The notes under the pieces: model-generated | Seen by the model: the letters and a program-made list of their open reading frames with translations, nothing else | The model's database searches: none | What the model was told of the DNA's origin: nothing | Shown: piece after piece, positions 11,601 through 18,828 of the stretch | Position numbering within the stretch: the stretch's first letter is position 1 | How the letters are laid out: every line of letters starts with the position of its first letter | Translations under genes and position numbers: made by a program | Origin: Chitinophaga sancti | Lineage (GTDB): Bacteria; Bacteroidota; Bacteroidia; Chitinophagales; Chitinophagaceae | Direction: 5' to 3' | Length of the DNA stretch: 64,000 nt | NCBI RefSeq assembly: GCF_034087045.1 | Contig: NZ_CP139247.1 | Span: 2,754,001 to 2,818,000 of the forward strand

Positions 11601-11648
11601 GGTAAGAAGATCAAATACACCGGATTCCTTGTCATAAAGAGATCATAA
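5604..11648 (+). CDS. Giant secreted Calx-beta repeat adhesin with T9SS type B (CHU_C) sorting domain
   Basis: A 2,014-aa surface or secreted protein. Residues about 1-44 form a long-n-region signal peptide (FFAALLLLICSQSQVIAQ). About 12-13 Calx-beta-like modules of roughly 110 residues follow. Each begins near an E-G-x-[ST] turn before a beta strand, for example STNEGSAAQG, TLLEGATST, TMEEGSAY and TIAEGDSVK, and ends in D[DN]-type calcium loops. Near residue 1888 is a Ca-binding linker (DSDGDGVPDY). Residues about 1920-2014 match the gliding-motility-associated C-terminal domain (SPNGDGLGNDV, VFNRWGGTVF, DGSYFFIIHATD), a known type IX secretion signal. The next gene is its likely PorP/SprF partner. 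Role inferred: adhesion or gliding surface protein. The modules have diverged, which argues against recent repeat expansion. Confidence 0.85.
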   Translation: MFKLPNSVKRNATATPRKVSHTLKRMFFAALLLLICSQSQVIAQTVKATINPTGGASGSKDLKIDIYTDGSIVVTRNGLTESYNRADSSLGMRAFFDFKNLSHMTDETTPKAPTSCYVSPISGTGSYADPYKVHVVGTILDPYYKYPTGQTGTVTCIITYVKNTSYFFLDYVMHMPQVSTNDYTSVLFYLSEQVVMGPNATADPDEASKCGYGFINSDTTTIGMYRDAACSETAESPRSHVYRMYRKFKSWEASIPENRFYLDDDGLYPHNVVADGVDGRGRSMGIMRTMPIYDNNFTATPVNYRTFRVLSGYGTTKTEFDTVAAMVDSIPVTGWGNVSVQFSSATLSTNEGSAAQGEHIDSSVTLKVSGGKLNAPVYVLLQYDSTYSYTHPAVRGTDFTLAEQGVLIPAGDYTTAKTVKIPNLHIIGNDQLQYSRTLRLKLTATCTDLISISGTSQCDFTIVDDEARGMTLTMDSTAILEGNATKARLKLTSTSPEDVVVSFSTHTSSTAGDTDYVVPTSITIPANSTYSSDFTISAKSDKVLENTENLVLQFKGTILGIDVTGQQNLTINDSTYYNAAYAKIVSSLVNPTSVNPMTEGYEGYVRFQLPDGVSTEVPITVNVDLNYSKSTATDGDDFDFWYYNGPVTIPKLGTGANIYIIAYADGLLEGPTPEYLILDVTSVDNVGAGRSYPYKGDTLKIKDADYDSAMALIMTPSPATLLEGATSTVTVTLPNGLKAGSAMSIPIARGVSSKAIASDATLSLSTITIAKNKTNTTFTVKAVKDSLLENDESYYVVASPSGYIKDSCLITIKDTTGLISGNKVLNLTMTTPSLKEGNSSNLTLAFAKSGIMAGDSLAIVLTPDGTTVASPSDYYIGAGNTIYMPPNVNSKTVTNGFSALTDNILENTEAFTFNAATATISGLTINSISGSIQDATSDNAANRIVSITPGATTMEEGSAYTYTFSLPSGITTEVPITITPMIVTGSTADASDFTLDSTTITLDATNPSSNVTTIKIIQDNILESDEQLILGGTAATTLSAGVTVNQAASVTIKDVTELGSLVITTDRTDIVEGGTGAYITISLPGGNVPTAPLTISLSRGNSSQATSGYAGLPQTVTLTTNSVTIPVPVSALTDNIIGDNESLVVLIEAAGYPSDSVTLNMIDATADDPANMKITFTPEPASQGSHVEEGSTYTVRASFPDGIKLYSPVSLNVTPGNLSAASASDYTGVPTTVTIDTSGHVDFVITAKADNIIEASELLRISGNTPDMSTVTVDSLDIYIDDVSTSTQLQMIIDSSSIHKGNTTKVTIGFANSSVTSASDIIITVIADESSTADTTNYTGLPRFVTLPKDSNYVTFFLNIPNNYKIEGPTVLQFKDSATGYTFASIAPLNILDAEGQPITLEKVTDAAEPATDGAFKVVMPAVSTTDVSVTLTTTYAGTNIKDVQTTVTIPAGSLEVTVPVYIIDDIILQGNLVLQVNLTGATTVQSGATKSLYVSGSTMYMNVFDDESSDTGEQAEARTMLIERIADAYQPSTSGQFRIRFNDSTLVATQDVKVTYNVGGTAVAGSDYVALSGSVTIPAGSSMVTFDVVPSGLLTAGSAKYVTAALAGVTSNIPLVTWPLSASASISTVFIYNNNVDTPSVNLFASTSTIAEGDSVKFYLRTTKSINLDLPITVAVTSDVYRTTTIHGGTTSGNKVVVTLPAGAQETSFTVVVDDNQLNDDDGWVQATIQEYDPLSSGPAYYVGLASEVKNSVTDNDTLKISFSKSQFSVVVPFDTTGVPLPFELSMTRASSRIITIYYEFYEPGKSELLSGTSVAVAGKDYDGSVTPLLIMPNTNSTSIPVLVNSVEKNKMFGMRLLRATVTSTQNVPTLDSLSTATGLIEICKDCDSDGDGVPDYVERFITDGRWQDNNSGNLRVHPAMSPNGDGLGNDVMYIENIDSYPDNEVTVFNRWGGTVFTTKGYNNSSNNFNGKANTGSAKNQDVPDGSYFFIIHATDASGKKIKYTGFLVIKRS

Positions 11649-11698
11649 GAAAACCAGCGAATGGAAGCAGCTGTCTCCATTCGCTGTAATCCGTATAT

Positions 11699-12601
11699 AT
11701 GAAGAAAGTAATAATTACCCTGTTTGTCCTATTTGCTTGCTACTTGCCTTCAAAGGCACAACAGGATCCTATCTATTCCCAGTATATGTTCAATGGCCTG
11801 GCCATCAATCCTGCCTATGCAAGCATGGATGAGTCAGCCCGACTGACAGTAGATGGCCGTAATCAATGGGTGGGAGTAGACGGAGCTCCCAAAACTGCTA
11901 CATTTTCATTTTATTCACCATTGAATGAAAGGGGAACTACACTTGGATTGTCTGCCATGAGGGAGAGCATCACAGTAGATACCCGTACAGATTTAAATAT
12001 TTTTGCATCACAGAAAGTAGACCTTACAGAAGAGCTACATCTTGCGATGGGATTGATAGTAGGTATGTCGCAGTATAAGGAGAATAATAGTACGCTGACT
12101 ACGACAGATCCAACCTTTGCCAGCAACCTGAGTTACATGAAAACAAATGTTGGCTTCGGATTTGCGTTGTTTACAGAGAAGTTTTACCTGGGTTTGGGTG
12201 CACCTATGTTCAAAAGTTTTGACATTGGAAAAAGTGTAAACAGGATTGTGACGAAACCGCACTATTACATGCAGGCAGCTTATGTATTTGATATTAATGA
12301 GGATCTGAAATTCAAGCCTACATTGCTGTTGAGAGATGTGAAAGGATCAGGACTGAATTATGATTTCAATGCCAGTGTACTCTTAAAAGAACTGGTGTGG
12401 CTGGGAGCTTCGTGGAGATCAGAGAAGACAGTGACAGGAATGGTAGGTGTTAGATTGACACCACAATTAGAAATGGGATATTCATATGATACACCTACAA
12501 ATTCAAATCTCAAAGGCGCACAATCAGTATCACATGAGCTGATGATTAGCTATAGATTTGGATGGAGTAGCGATCACGAGATTTTGCCCCGACTTTTTTA
12601 G
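11699..12601 (+). CDS. PorP/SprF family type IX secretion system membrane protein
   Basis: A 300-aa outer-membrane beta-barrel protein with a signal peptide (ITLFVLFACYLPSKAQ) directly followed by the family hallmark QDPIYSQYMFNGLAINPAYA. In known cases SprF-like proteins are needed for secretion or attachment of the adjacent CHU_C-type cargo. Here the gene starts 50 nt after the giant adhesin, presumably in one transcript ending at the terminator at 12635. Pairing of a type B sorted cargo with its own PorP-like protein is common in Bacteroidota, so the partner assignment is a strong inference. Confidence 0.9.
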   Translation: MKKVIITLFVLFACYLPSKAQQDPIYSQYMFNGLAINPAYASMDESARLTVDGRNQWVGVDGAPKTATFSFYSPLNERGTTLGLSAMRESITVDTRTDLNIFASQKVDLTEELHLAMGLIVGMSQYKENNSTLTTTDPTFASNLSYMKTNVGFGFALFTEKFYLGLGAPMFKSFDIGKSVNRIVTKPHYYMQAAYVFDINEDLKFKPTLLLRDVKGSGLNYDFNASVLLKELVWLGASWRSEKTVTGMVGVRLTPQLEMGYSYDTPTNSNLKGAQSVSHELMISYRFGWSSDHEILPRLF

Positions 12602-12634
12602 TCTATTAACCGAAACACCCTACGGGGTCATCAG

Positions 12635-12667
12635 TTCCCGCACCAAAAGTGCGGGAATTTTATTTTC
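12635..12667 (+). terminator. Terminator of the adhesin/porP-like operon
   Basis: A 9-bp perfect stem (TTCCCGCAC 12635-12643 with GTGCGGGAA 12649-12657), a CAAAA loop, then TTTTATTTTC. Confidence 0.85.
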
Positions 12668-12764
12668 TATCTGGTTGATTATTAGTTGATAATAAAGAGC
12701 TAGAAAAAAATAAAAAAAATAAATCCAAAGGAAAACCGTGTTTAAACATTTATCGTATGTATTT

Positions 12765-12889
12765 TCATAGCGGTGCAAAGCCAGCAACCTATAAGCTGGG
12801 AAACACCCAAAGATTTTAATTAGAAAAGTTGTGTCTTTTAATGGTTAACTTGGGAAACAGCCTGGTATTTTTACCAGGCTGGATTTTTT
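12765..12889 (+). ncRNA. Candidate structured small RNA ending in a terminator
   Basis: This lies between the operon terminator and the convergent GNAT gene. A nested hairpin (GGTG 12772-12775 with CACC 12804-12807, enclosing CCAGC 12781-12785 with GCTGG 12795-12799) has CAAAG/GAAA internal loops. A weak AAAGA/TCTTT pairing follows, then a strong terminator whose T-run is on the plus strand. No ORF fits. I cannot assign a known RNA family and found no clear TAnnTTTG promoter, so this rests on structure alone. Confidence 0.3.
12858..12889 (+). terminator. Second terminator before the GNAT gene
   Basis: A 10-bp perfect stem (CAGCCTGGTA 12858-12867 with TACCAGGCTG 12872-12881), TTTT loop, then GATTTTTTAT on the plus strand. 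On the minus strand only three T follow, so it probably ends a rightward transcript, with possible use for the leftward GNAT operon. Confidence 0.7.
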
Positions 12890-13382
12890 ATAGCATTTTC
12901 CTCATCACGAAGTCATTCATCCAGTACCCATTTCCAATGTATATATCTTTCTCTTCGTATACTTCAAACCCGGTTTTCTCGTAAAAATAACGGGCCTTGT
13001 TATACTTATTTACATTCAGTTCCAGTATGTGTGCACCTGTTGCTTTCACTGCATCGATCACGGTGTTAAGCAGGAATTTGCCAGCGCCTTTTCCCTGGTA
13101 ATCAGGGTGTAAGTATATCTTGTTCAGCTTGTATACACCAGGCTCTTCTTTCGGGCTATAGCCTGCAAAACCAATTGTCCTTTTTCCATCCCACATCAGG
13201 AGAAAGGTATGATCGGAAGTGAGTTGTCTGGTCAGTTCTTCCGTATTATACAACAATGCTATCATATAGTCCAGTTGTGCCTGGGGAAGGATAGACAGGT
13301 AGGTAGCTGGCCAGATCTGGTTGGTCAGTTCCTGTATAATAGGAATTTCCTGCGTGGTAGCATGCGTGATCTGATACATCAT
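12888..13382 (-). CDS. GNAT family N-acetyltransferase
   Basis: A 164-aa acetyl-CoA-dependent acetyltransferase of the GNAT fold; the substrate is unknown. The acetyl-CoA pyrophosphate-binding motif A is visible as KIYLHPDYQGKGAGKFLL (Q-x-x-G-x-G/A), preceded by the strand GFAGYSP and followed by ELNVNKYNKARYFYEKTGFEV, typical of motif B. Its start overlaps the end of the DsbA-like gene by 4 nt (ATGA), so it is the last gene of a three-gene operon. Confidence 0.9.
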   Translation of the reverse strand: MMYQITHATTQEIPIIQELTNQIWPATYLSILPQAQLDYMIALLYNTEELTRQLTSDHTFLLMWDGKRTIGFAGYSPKEEPGVYKLNKIYLHPDYQGKGAGKFLLNTVIDAVKATGAHILELNVNKYNKARYFYEKTGFEVYEEKDIYIGNGYWMNDFVMRKML

Positions 13383-14002
13383 TTATTTTTTATCTCCTCA
13401 ATCACCTGCAGCAGTCTTGCTTTGGGAGTAAAGCCACTGGCTATCAGGTATAACTGTTCGTCTTTTTCAAGTATAGCAGCTGGAAAACCGGTGATACCCC
13501 ATTGTTGTACGATGTTAAACTCCTGGTTGGTAGCGTACTTGTTATCGTCTTCCTTCATGTTGTTCAGGAAGGCCTGCACTGGGATATTGTACTTTTCCAG
13601 AATGGGAATGTAGGTATCGTTATTATTGAGGCTTTTGCCTTCAAAGTTGAGTGCTACCTGCATATCATGAGCAAAGTTTACGGCATTTTCCGGTTGGTAT
13701 TGCTTGAATATGGTCAATGCGATACTGGGCTTTTCGGAGTCCATGATATCGTCTGAGCGCAGGTATTCATTCAGGAAAGGATCACCAAAGGTAATGCCGG
13801 TGGTAGCCTCGACCTGTTTGTGAGCTTCCTTGATGTAGTTGTACATTGCGGAGGCAGGGCGGCGGTTAGCACTTAATAACATACCGCCAGACAGTATCTC
13901 TACCGATATCTCTCCTTTAAATTGCTCCTGGATCTCCTGGATCACGGGCGTAAAGCCATAACACCATCCACAGATGGGATCATAGATATAGATCAGTTTC
14001 AT
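13379..14002 (-). CDS. DsbA family protein (FrnE-like thioredoxin-fold)
   Basis: A 207-aa thioredoxin-fold protein with the active-site motif C11-G-W-C14 right at the N-terminus (YIYDPICGWCYGF). A helical insert and the cis-Pro strand GITGFPAAIL near residues 170-180 follow. There is no signal peptide, so it is cytosolic, as in the FrnE/2-hydroxychromene isomerase-like subgroup, rather than a periplasmic oxidase. It sits 6 nt after the PolX-like gene and overlaps the GNAT gene. Exact substrate unknown. Confidence 0.88.
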   Translation of the reverse strand: MKLIYIYDPICGWCYGFTPVIQEIQEQFKGEISVEILSGGMLLSANRRPASAMYNYIKEAHKQVEATTGITFGDPFLNEYLRSDDIMDSEKPSIALTIFKQYQPENAVNFAHDMQVALNFEGKSLNNNDTYIPILEKYNIPVQAFLNNMKEDDNKYATNQEFNIVQQWGITGFPAAILEKDEQLYLIASGFTPKARLLQVIEEIKNK

Positions 14003-14008
14003 TGTTCG

Positions 14009-15661
14009 TTATTTTTTCCTGTTGTGGATATGGGTTTCTAAAGCTTCTTTTGAATAGCTACTCAGGTTACCGTCGGCAGTCAGACCTCCTTTGCGGGCGG
14101 CTAGAGTTCCGTAGTAAACATCTTTGTAACCGGCTATACTGTGGGCATCGGGATCGATGGAGAGCAGTACGCCTTTTTCGCGTGCATAGGGTATCCATTC
14201 CCAGTCGATGTCGAGTCGGCGGGGATGTGCATTCAGTTCAATGACAACATTGTGTTCGGCACAGGCGTCTATGATACGGTGGTGATCTACAGGATAACCG
14301 TTACGGCTCAGCAGGAGTCGTCCGGTCATATGGCCTAAGATAGTGGTATATGGATTTTCAATTGCTTTCAGCAGTCTGCTCATTGCTTTCTCTTCACTCA
14401 TTTTTAAATTGGAGTGAACAGAAGCGATAACGAGGTCGAAGGAAGCCAGAATTTCGTCCGGATAATCCAGGTTGCCATCGTTGAGAATATCTGCTTCAAT
14501 GCTTTTGAAAATGCGAAAAGGTGCGAGTTGTTGATTGAGTGCATCGATCTGTGCATGTTGTTCAGCAATGCGCTCAATACTGAGTCCGTTAGCATAAAAT
14601 GCGGAGCGGGAGTGGTCGCTGATCACGAGGTATTCAAAGCCCTGGGCTTTGGCGGCGAGGGCCATTTCTTCGAGGGTATATTGACCATCGCTCCAGGTAC
14701 TGTGTGAGTGGATGATGCCTTTGATATCCTGTGGGGTGATCAGGTCAGGGAGCTGCTGTACTTGCAGCATACTGCCGTCGTTGCGGAGGCAGGGGGGGAG
14801 GTAGGGCAGGTTGGCCTGTGAGAAGATTTGTTCTTCCGTAGCACCGGGTGTAAGGCCTGCAGCGCCGCCGGCGGCAAAGAAGCTTTCGACGAAAGCGGGA
14901 GTGGCGGTAGTAAGAAAAAGTGATTTACCAAAATCGTCGATGGCAGATGGATAGATCCTCACTTTTACCTTTTGCGCATGTTGAAACAGCAGGGAGTTAG
15001 GCGTTTCTTCTATAAAGGTGAAGCTTAATTTTTCTCTGATGATTTCAGGTGCGGCGTCTACAACCAGTTCTATTTCATCGATGATGATTTCGTTTCTTCT
15101 TACTTGTCCGGTAAGGGATACGGCGGCTGGTGCAAACAGTGTTTGTATTTCTTTTTCCAGTTCATTGGCGAGGGTTTCCACTTCGGCGAAGAGGTAACGA
15201 TCGCGGTTACTGAAATAAAATTCGATGCTTTGTTTTACGCTGTCCTGTGTTTTCTGGCCGAAGCCTTTCAGGAGCATGAGGCGATTTTCGTTGCAGGCGT
15301 AGAGAAGTTCGCCGAGGGATTCTACTTCCAGGTCTTTCCAGATAGAAGCGATTTTTTTAGGTCCCAGGCCTTTGATCTTCATCATTTCGAGAATGCCGGA
15401 TGGAGTTTTGTCGATATAGGTATCAAGTAGGCTCCATTGTTCGGTTTGCAGCATTTCCTGGATGCTTTTGCTGATGGATTCGCCGAATCCTTTGATTTTG
15501 GCGATCTCCTCAGTATGCATGTCCTGTAGGGAAGTGGTAAGTTTTTCTACGGTGAATGCTGCATTGGCGAACGACTTTGCTTTGAAGCTGTTTTCACCGT
15601 GGATGTCCATGAGTTTGGACAGCAACGAGAAGTTGTCTGCGATAGTGCTGTTATCCGGCAT
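14009..15661 (-). CDS. PolX-like protein: HhH region, degenerate polymerase domain, PHP phosphoesterase
   Basis: A 550-aa relative of bacterial PolX, known for gap-filling repair and PHP-domain 3'-5' exonuclease activity. Helix-hairpin-helix repeats lie in the first ~130 residues (IKGFGESISKSI, IKGLGPKKIASIW, LKGFGQKTQDSV). A nucleotidyltransferase-like middle follows, then a PHP domain from about residue 315 (IHSHSTWSDGQYT, VISDHSRSAFY, NAHPRRLD, DPDAHS). The middle domain looks inactive. Where active PolX has GS-x-R-R and D-x-D, this protein has TGQVRRNE and DEIE, and the GSKEHN loop is replaced. So nuclease activity is likely and polymerase activity doubtful. First gene of the operon with the DsbA-like and GNAT genes. 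Confidence 0.85.
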   Translation of the reverse strand: MPDNSTIADNFSLLSKLMDIHGENSFKAKSFANAAFTVEKLTTSLQDMHTEEIAKIKGFGESISKSIQEMLQTEQWSLLDTYIDKTPSGILEMMKIKGLGPKKIASIWKDLEVESLGELLYACNENRLMLLKGFGQKTQDSVKQSIEFYFSNRDRYLFAEVETLANELEKEIQTLFAPAAVSLTGQVRRNEIIIDEIELVVDAAPEIIREKLSFTFIEETPNSLLFQHAQKVKVRIYPSAIDDFGKSLFLTTATPAFVESFFAAGGAAGLTPGATEEQIFSQANLPYLPPCLRNDGSMLQVQQLPDLITPQDIKGIIHSHSTWSDGQYTLEEMALAAKAQGFEYLVISDHSRSAFYANGLSIERIAEQHAQIDALNQQLAPFRIFKSIEADILNDGNLDYPDEILASFDLVIASVHSNLKMSEEKAMSRLLKAIENPYTTILGHMTGRLLLSRNGYPVDHHRIIDACAEHNVVIELNAHPRRLDIDWEWIPYAREKGVLLSIDPDAHSIAGYKDVYYGTLAARKGGLTADGNLSSYSKEALETHIHNRKK

Positions 15662-15798
15662 AATTTGATTTGAACTGCGAATTTCGGTTTTTTAAAGATG
15701 GAATTCCAACGGCAAAGAATAAAAGATCTTTCATTAAAAAGATTTTAAATCCCTCTACCTTGCTGCTGCAAGCCAATTCAAACTTCTATAAAAACACG

Positions 15799-15827
15799 AA
15801 AGGTCCTGGTTATTCACCAGAACCTTT
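15799..15827 (-). terminator. Terminator of the histone-like gene
   Basis: A 12-nt stem with one mismatch (AAAGGTcCTGGT 15799-15810 with ACCAGaACCTTT 15816-15827), followed on the minus strand by CGTGTTTTTATAG. Confidence 0.6.
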
Positions 15828-15851
15828 ATTTCACAGTGTGTAAAATCGTAA

Positions 15852-16295
15852 TTATGCTTCAGTTGAAGGAGCATCAGTCTGTGGAGCTGGAGCAACCACT
15901 TTCTTCTTAGCAGCAACCTTCTTCTTAGGAGCAGCTTTCTTAGCAGCAGCCTTTTTAGGAGCAGCTTTCTTAGCAGCAGCTTTTTTAGGAGCAGCTTTCT
16001 TAGCAGCAGCCTTTTTAGGAGCAGCTTTCTTAGCAGCAGCCTTTTTAGGAGCAACTTTCTTAGCGGTTGCTTTCTTAGCAGCAGCTTTTTTAGGAGCAGC
16101 TTTCTTAGCGGTTGCTTTCTTAGCAGCAGCTTTTTTAGGAGCGGCTTTCTTAGCAGCAGCTTTTTTAGGAGCAGCTTTCTTAGCGGTTGCTTTTTTAGCA
16201 GCAGCTTTTTTAGGAGCAGCTTTCTTAGCGGTTGCTTTCTTAGCAGCAGCCTTTTTAGGAGCAGCTTTTTTAGCCGCTTTTTTAATTGTTGCCAT
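15852..16295 (-). CDS. Histone H1-like Lys/Ala-rich repeat protein
   Basis: A 147-aa extremely basic, low-complexity protein made almost wholly of tandem [10 protein letters not shown] and ATAKK-type units, with a short non-repetitive tail ([14 protein letters not shown]). It resembles eukaryotic H1 C-terminal tails and bacterial Hc1/AlgP/HU-tail proteins, which bind DNA nonspecifically. There is no globular domain. The DNA itself is a minisatellite of near-identical units of about 30-36 bp, so the repeat number probably varies between strains. Role inferred: nucleoid compaction. Confidence 0.8.
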   Translation of the reverse strand: MATIKKAAKKAAPKKAAAKKATAKKAAPKKAAAKKATAKKAAPKKAAAKKAAPKKAAAKKATAKKAAPKKAAAKKATAKKVAPKKAAAKKAAPKKAAAKKAAPKKAAAKKAAPKKAAAKKAAPKKKVAAKKKVVAPAPQTDAPSTEA

Positions 16296-16368
16296 TGTTT
16301 TTTGAATTTTGGGTTAGTAATTAAAATTGGGTATTAAAAAAAACTTTATGGCAAACACTGCGCCAAGC

Positions 16369-16641
16369 TTACGCCTGGGCAGTGGTGTCAAATGATTTTA
16401 CAGAAACGATGGTTCTGTTCTCGCGTCCTTTTCTGAACTCAACAACACCATCAGCTACCGCAAAAATGGTAAAATCTCTACCAATTCCTACGTTAGCACC
16501 TGGATGGTAAACTGTACCGCGCTGACGAACGATGATGTTGCCAGATACAGCAGGTTGACCACCAAATATTTTTACTCCCAGCCTTTTGCTTTGAGAGTCA
16601 CGGCCATTCTTTACACTACCTTCACCTTTTTTATGTGCCAT
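16369..16641 (-). CDS. rpmA: 50S ribosomal protein L27
   Basis: L27 of the large ribosomal subunit reaches towards the peptidyl transferase centre. The protein is 90 aa with the conserved N-terminus [20 protein letters not shown], and [17 protein letters not shown] and [10 protein letters not shown] further on. Its N-terminus starts directly with MAHKKG, without the cleaved extension seen in some Firmicutes. It is co-transcribed behind rplU (28-nt gap). Confidence 0.98.
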   Translation of the reverse strand: MAHKKGEGSVKNGRDSQSKRLGVKIFGGQPAVSGNIIVRQRGTVYHPGANVGIGRDFTIFAVADGVVEFRKGRENRTIVSVKSFDTTAQA

Positions 16642-16669
16642 TTCTATGGAAGTTTAAAACTTTAATTAA

Positions 16670-16972
16670 TTAAGCAATTTCTGAAATACGAATCTTCGTA
16701 AAGTGAGTACGGTGTCCAACTTTCTTCCTGAAACCCTTTCTGCGTTTCATTTTAAAAGCAATAACCTTATCTCCCTGAACGTGGCTCAGGATTTCTGCTT
16801 TAACTACTGATTTTACATCAGTGCCAACGGTCAGCGCGCCGCCATTATCTATTAACAACACTTCAGAGAACTGCACTTTATCTCCAATATTTCCCTGCAA
16901 CTGTTGTACAAAGATTTCTTGGTCTTTTTGTACTTTGAATTGCTGACCTGCGATTTTTACAACTGCAAACAT
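16670..16972 (-). CDS. rplU: 50S ribosomal protein L21
   Basis: L21 binds 23S rRNA in the large subunit. The protein is 100 aa with the normal start MFAVVKIAGQQFKV and the C-terminal signature KMKRRKGFRKKVGHR. First gene of the conserved rplU-rpmA pair, driven by a near-perfect promoter just upstream. Confidence 0.98.
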   Translation of the reverse strand: MFAVVKIAGQQFKVQKDQEIFVQQLQGNIGDKVQFSEVLLIDNGGALTVGTDVKSVVKAEILSHVQGDKVIAFKMKRRKGFRKKVGHRTHFTKIRISEIA

Positions 16973-16995
16973 AGTGATCCAAAAATAATTTCCTG

Positions 16996-17026
16996 CAAAA
17001 GTAGGATTTGTTTTTAAATTGACAAA
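16996..17026 (-). promoter_or_regulatory. Promoter of rplU-rpmA (TTTG-N19-TACTTTTG)
   Basis: On the minus strand TTTG (17023-17026), exactly 19 nt, then TACTTTTG (16996-17003), identical to the pdxJ promoter core. It ends 23 nt before the rplU ATG. Confidence 0.65.
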
Positions 17027-17281
17027 GTTTTCTCCATATTTAAAATGCGTTTGCCATCAAAGCATACGTTTTAAAGGAGAATACCATTTATTTTCAAAGA
17101 TACGTAGTTTATTTTAATATAGTTTGTTATTATATGTAAGTTCCACGAACCACTATGCACAACATTACCTTAAAAGCCACAATCAGAGCCAATTTAACTA
17201 ATATGTAAATTTGGTTGGCACCAGCAAAAAAACTGCGCACATGGAGTTCATTCCATTCCTTTTATAACAATTTTTATTTTA
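17027..17281. other. Divergent intergenic region rplU / GH3
   Basis: AT-rich spacer with no ORF or RNA candidate. Only the promoters at its two edges are recognisable. Confidence 0.5.
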
Positions 17282-17289
17282 TACATTTG
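17282..17289 (+). promoter_or_regulatory. -7 element TACATTTG before the GH3-family gene
   Basis: Matches TAnnTTTG, 22 nt before the ATG. The -33 position holds only a T-run. Confidence 0.4.
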
Positions 17290-17311
17290 TCCTTTCACAT
17301 ATTCTAAAATA

Positions 17312-18814
17312 ATGGGCATGAAGCTTAAATCACTGCTTGCCAAACCATTTGCTTCCATTGTAGCCAACAGGATCAGGAAGGAGATGCAGAGGGCGGTAGA
17401 AGACCAGGAAGCTATCCTGGAGGAGTTGATTAAAACAGGCAGGAAGACCGAATTTGGAAAAGACCACCACTTTGACAATATCCATTCCTATAATGATTTC
17501 AGACAGGCAGTGCCTATCAGAGACTATGAACAGTTCAAACCTTATATTAATAAAATAAAAGAAGGCAAACAGAACATACTCTGGAAAGGCTTGCCCATTT
17601 ACCTTGCCAAAACATCTGGTACCACCAGTGGGGTAAAGTATATTCCAATCACCAAGGAATCTATTTCTAATCATATTGATACAGCCAGGAATGCCCTGCT
17701 TAACTACATGGCAGAAACCGGGCACACTGACTTTGCCGATGGTAAACTCATTTTCCTCTCCGGCTCTCCCGTGCTGGAAAGGGTAGGGGGTACTCCTTAT
17801 GGCCGCCTCAGTGGTATAGTGAACCATCACGTACCCCGCTACCTGCGTACCAATCAGCTGCCCACTTACGAAACCAACTGTATCGAAGACTGGGAAACCA
17901 AGCTGGATAAAATAGTAGATGAAACCATCAATCAGGATATGACCCTCATCTCTGGTATTCCGCCATGGATGCAGATGTACTTTGACAGATTGATAGAACG
18001 TAGTGGAAAGCCTGTGGGTGAACTGTTCAAAAACCTCAATGTACTCGTATATGGTGGTGTGAACTTTGAACCTTACCGTGCAAAACTAATGGCATCTGTA
18101 GGTCGTCCGATCAATACCATCGAGACTTTCCCGGCATCAGAAGGTTTCTTTGCCTTCCAGGATACACAGGAGCACAAAGGTCTTTTGCTCAATACCAACT
18201 CTGGTATATTCTACGAATTTATACCTGCTAATGAGATCTTTAACGAGCATCCTACCCGTCTTTCCCTGAAAGATGTGGAAGTGGGCGTCAACTACGCCCT
18301 CGTAGTCAGCACTAACGCAGGTCTCTGGGGATACAACATTGGCGATACAGTGAAGTTTGTATCCACCAATCCTTATCGTTTGCTGGTAACCGGTCGTATT
18401 AAACATTTCATTTCCGCCTTCGGTGAACACGTGATTGGGGAAGAAGTTGAGCACAGCCTTATGACAGCAGCGAAGGAAGATAATTTACAGATCACGGAGT
18501 TTACCGTGGCGCCTATGGTAAGTCCTGAAGCTGGTGAACTACCTTACCATGAATGGTTTGTGGAGTTCGAAAACCCGCCTGCAGACATTAACGCATTTGC
18601 AAAAAGAGTGGATGACAATCTTCGTAAAAAGAATATTTACTACGACGACCTGCTCACCGGCAACATTCTGCAACCATTAAAGATCAGAACAGTCAAGAAA
18701 CAGGGTTTTATAGATTATATGAAGTCAGTTGGTAAACTGGGTGGTCAGAACAAGGTGCCCAGACTGAGTAATGACAGAGCATTAGCGGACGAGTTGATGA
18801 ATTATCTGGCATAA
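17312..18814 (+). CDS. GH3 auxin-responsive promoter family protein (acyl-adenylate-forming)
   Basis: A 500-aa member of the GH3 family, which in plants adenylates a carboxylic acid and joins it to an amino acid; the bacterial substrates are unknown. The ATP-binding motif TSGTTSGVKYIPIT sits near residue 110. YGGVNFEPYR, FPASEGFFAFQD and the hinge region GYNIGDTVKF...VTGRIKHFISAFGEHV are also present. The C-terminal domain contains HEWFVEF and ends with the family motif GGQNKVPRLSNDR. A second ATG lies two codons downstream; the first is used here. It is followed at 62 nt by dxr, with a small hairpin between. Confidence 0.9.
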   Translation: MGMKLKSLLAKPFASIVANRIRKEMQRAVEDQEAILEELIKTGRKTEFGKDHHFDNIHSYNDFRQAVPIRDYEQFKPYINKIKEGKQNILWKGLPIYLAKTSGTTSGVKYIPITKESISNHIDTARNALLNYMAETGHTDFADGKLIFLSGSPVLERVGGTPYGRLSGIVNHHVPRYLRTNQLPTYETNCIEDWETKLDKIVDETINQDMTLISGIPPWMQMYFDRLIERSGKPVGELFKNLNVLVYGGVNFEPYRAKLMASVGRPINTIETFPASEGFFAFQDTQEHKGLLLNTNSGIFYEFIPANEIFNEHPTRLSLKDVEVGVNYALVVSTNAGLWGYNIGDTVKFVSTNPYRLLVTGRIKHFISAFGEHVIGEEVEHSLMTAAKEDNLQITEFTVAPMVSPEAGELPYHEWFVEFENPPADINAFAKRVDDNLRKKNIYYDDLLTGNILQPLKIRTVKKQGFIDYMKSVGKLGGQNKVPRLSNDRALADELMNYLA

Positions 18815-18828
18815 AGCAGGACAGATGT

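Noticed and set aside
12770..12810. GEMM (c-di-GMP) riboswitch, suggested by the string GCAAAGCC
   Set aside because: The first GEMM helix with its GCACAGGGCAAACC-type segment is missing, and no gene follows on the same strand.
15852..16295. CRISPR array, suggested by regularly repeated DNA
   Set aside because: The repeats are in frame and code for Lys/Ala units without unique spacers; no cas genes anywhere in the window.
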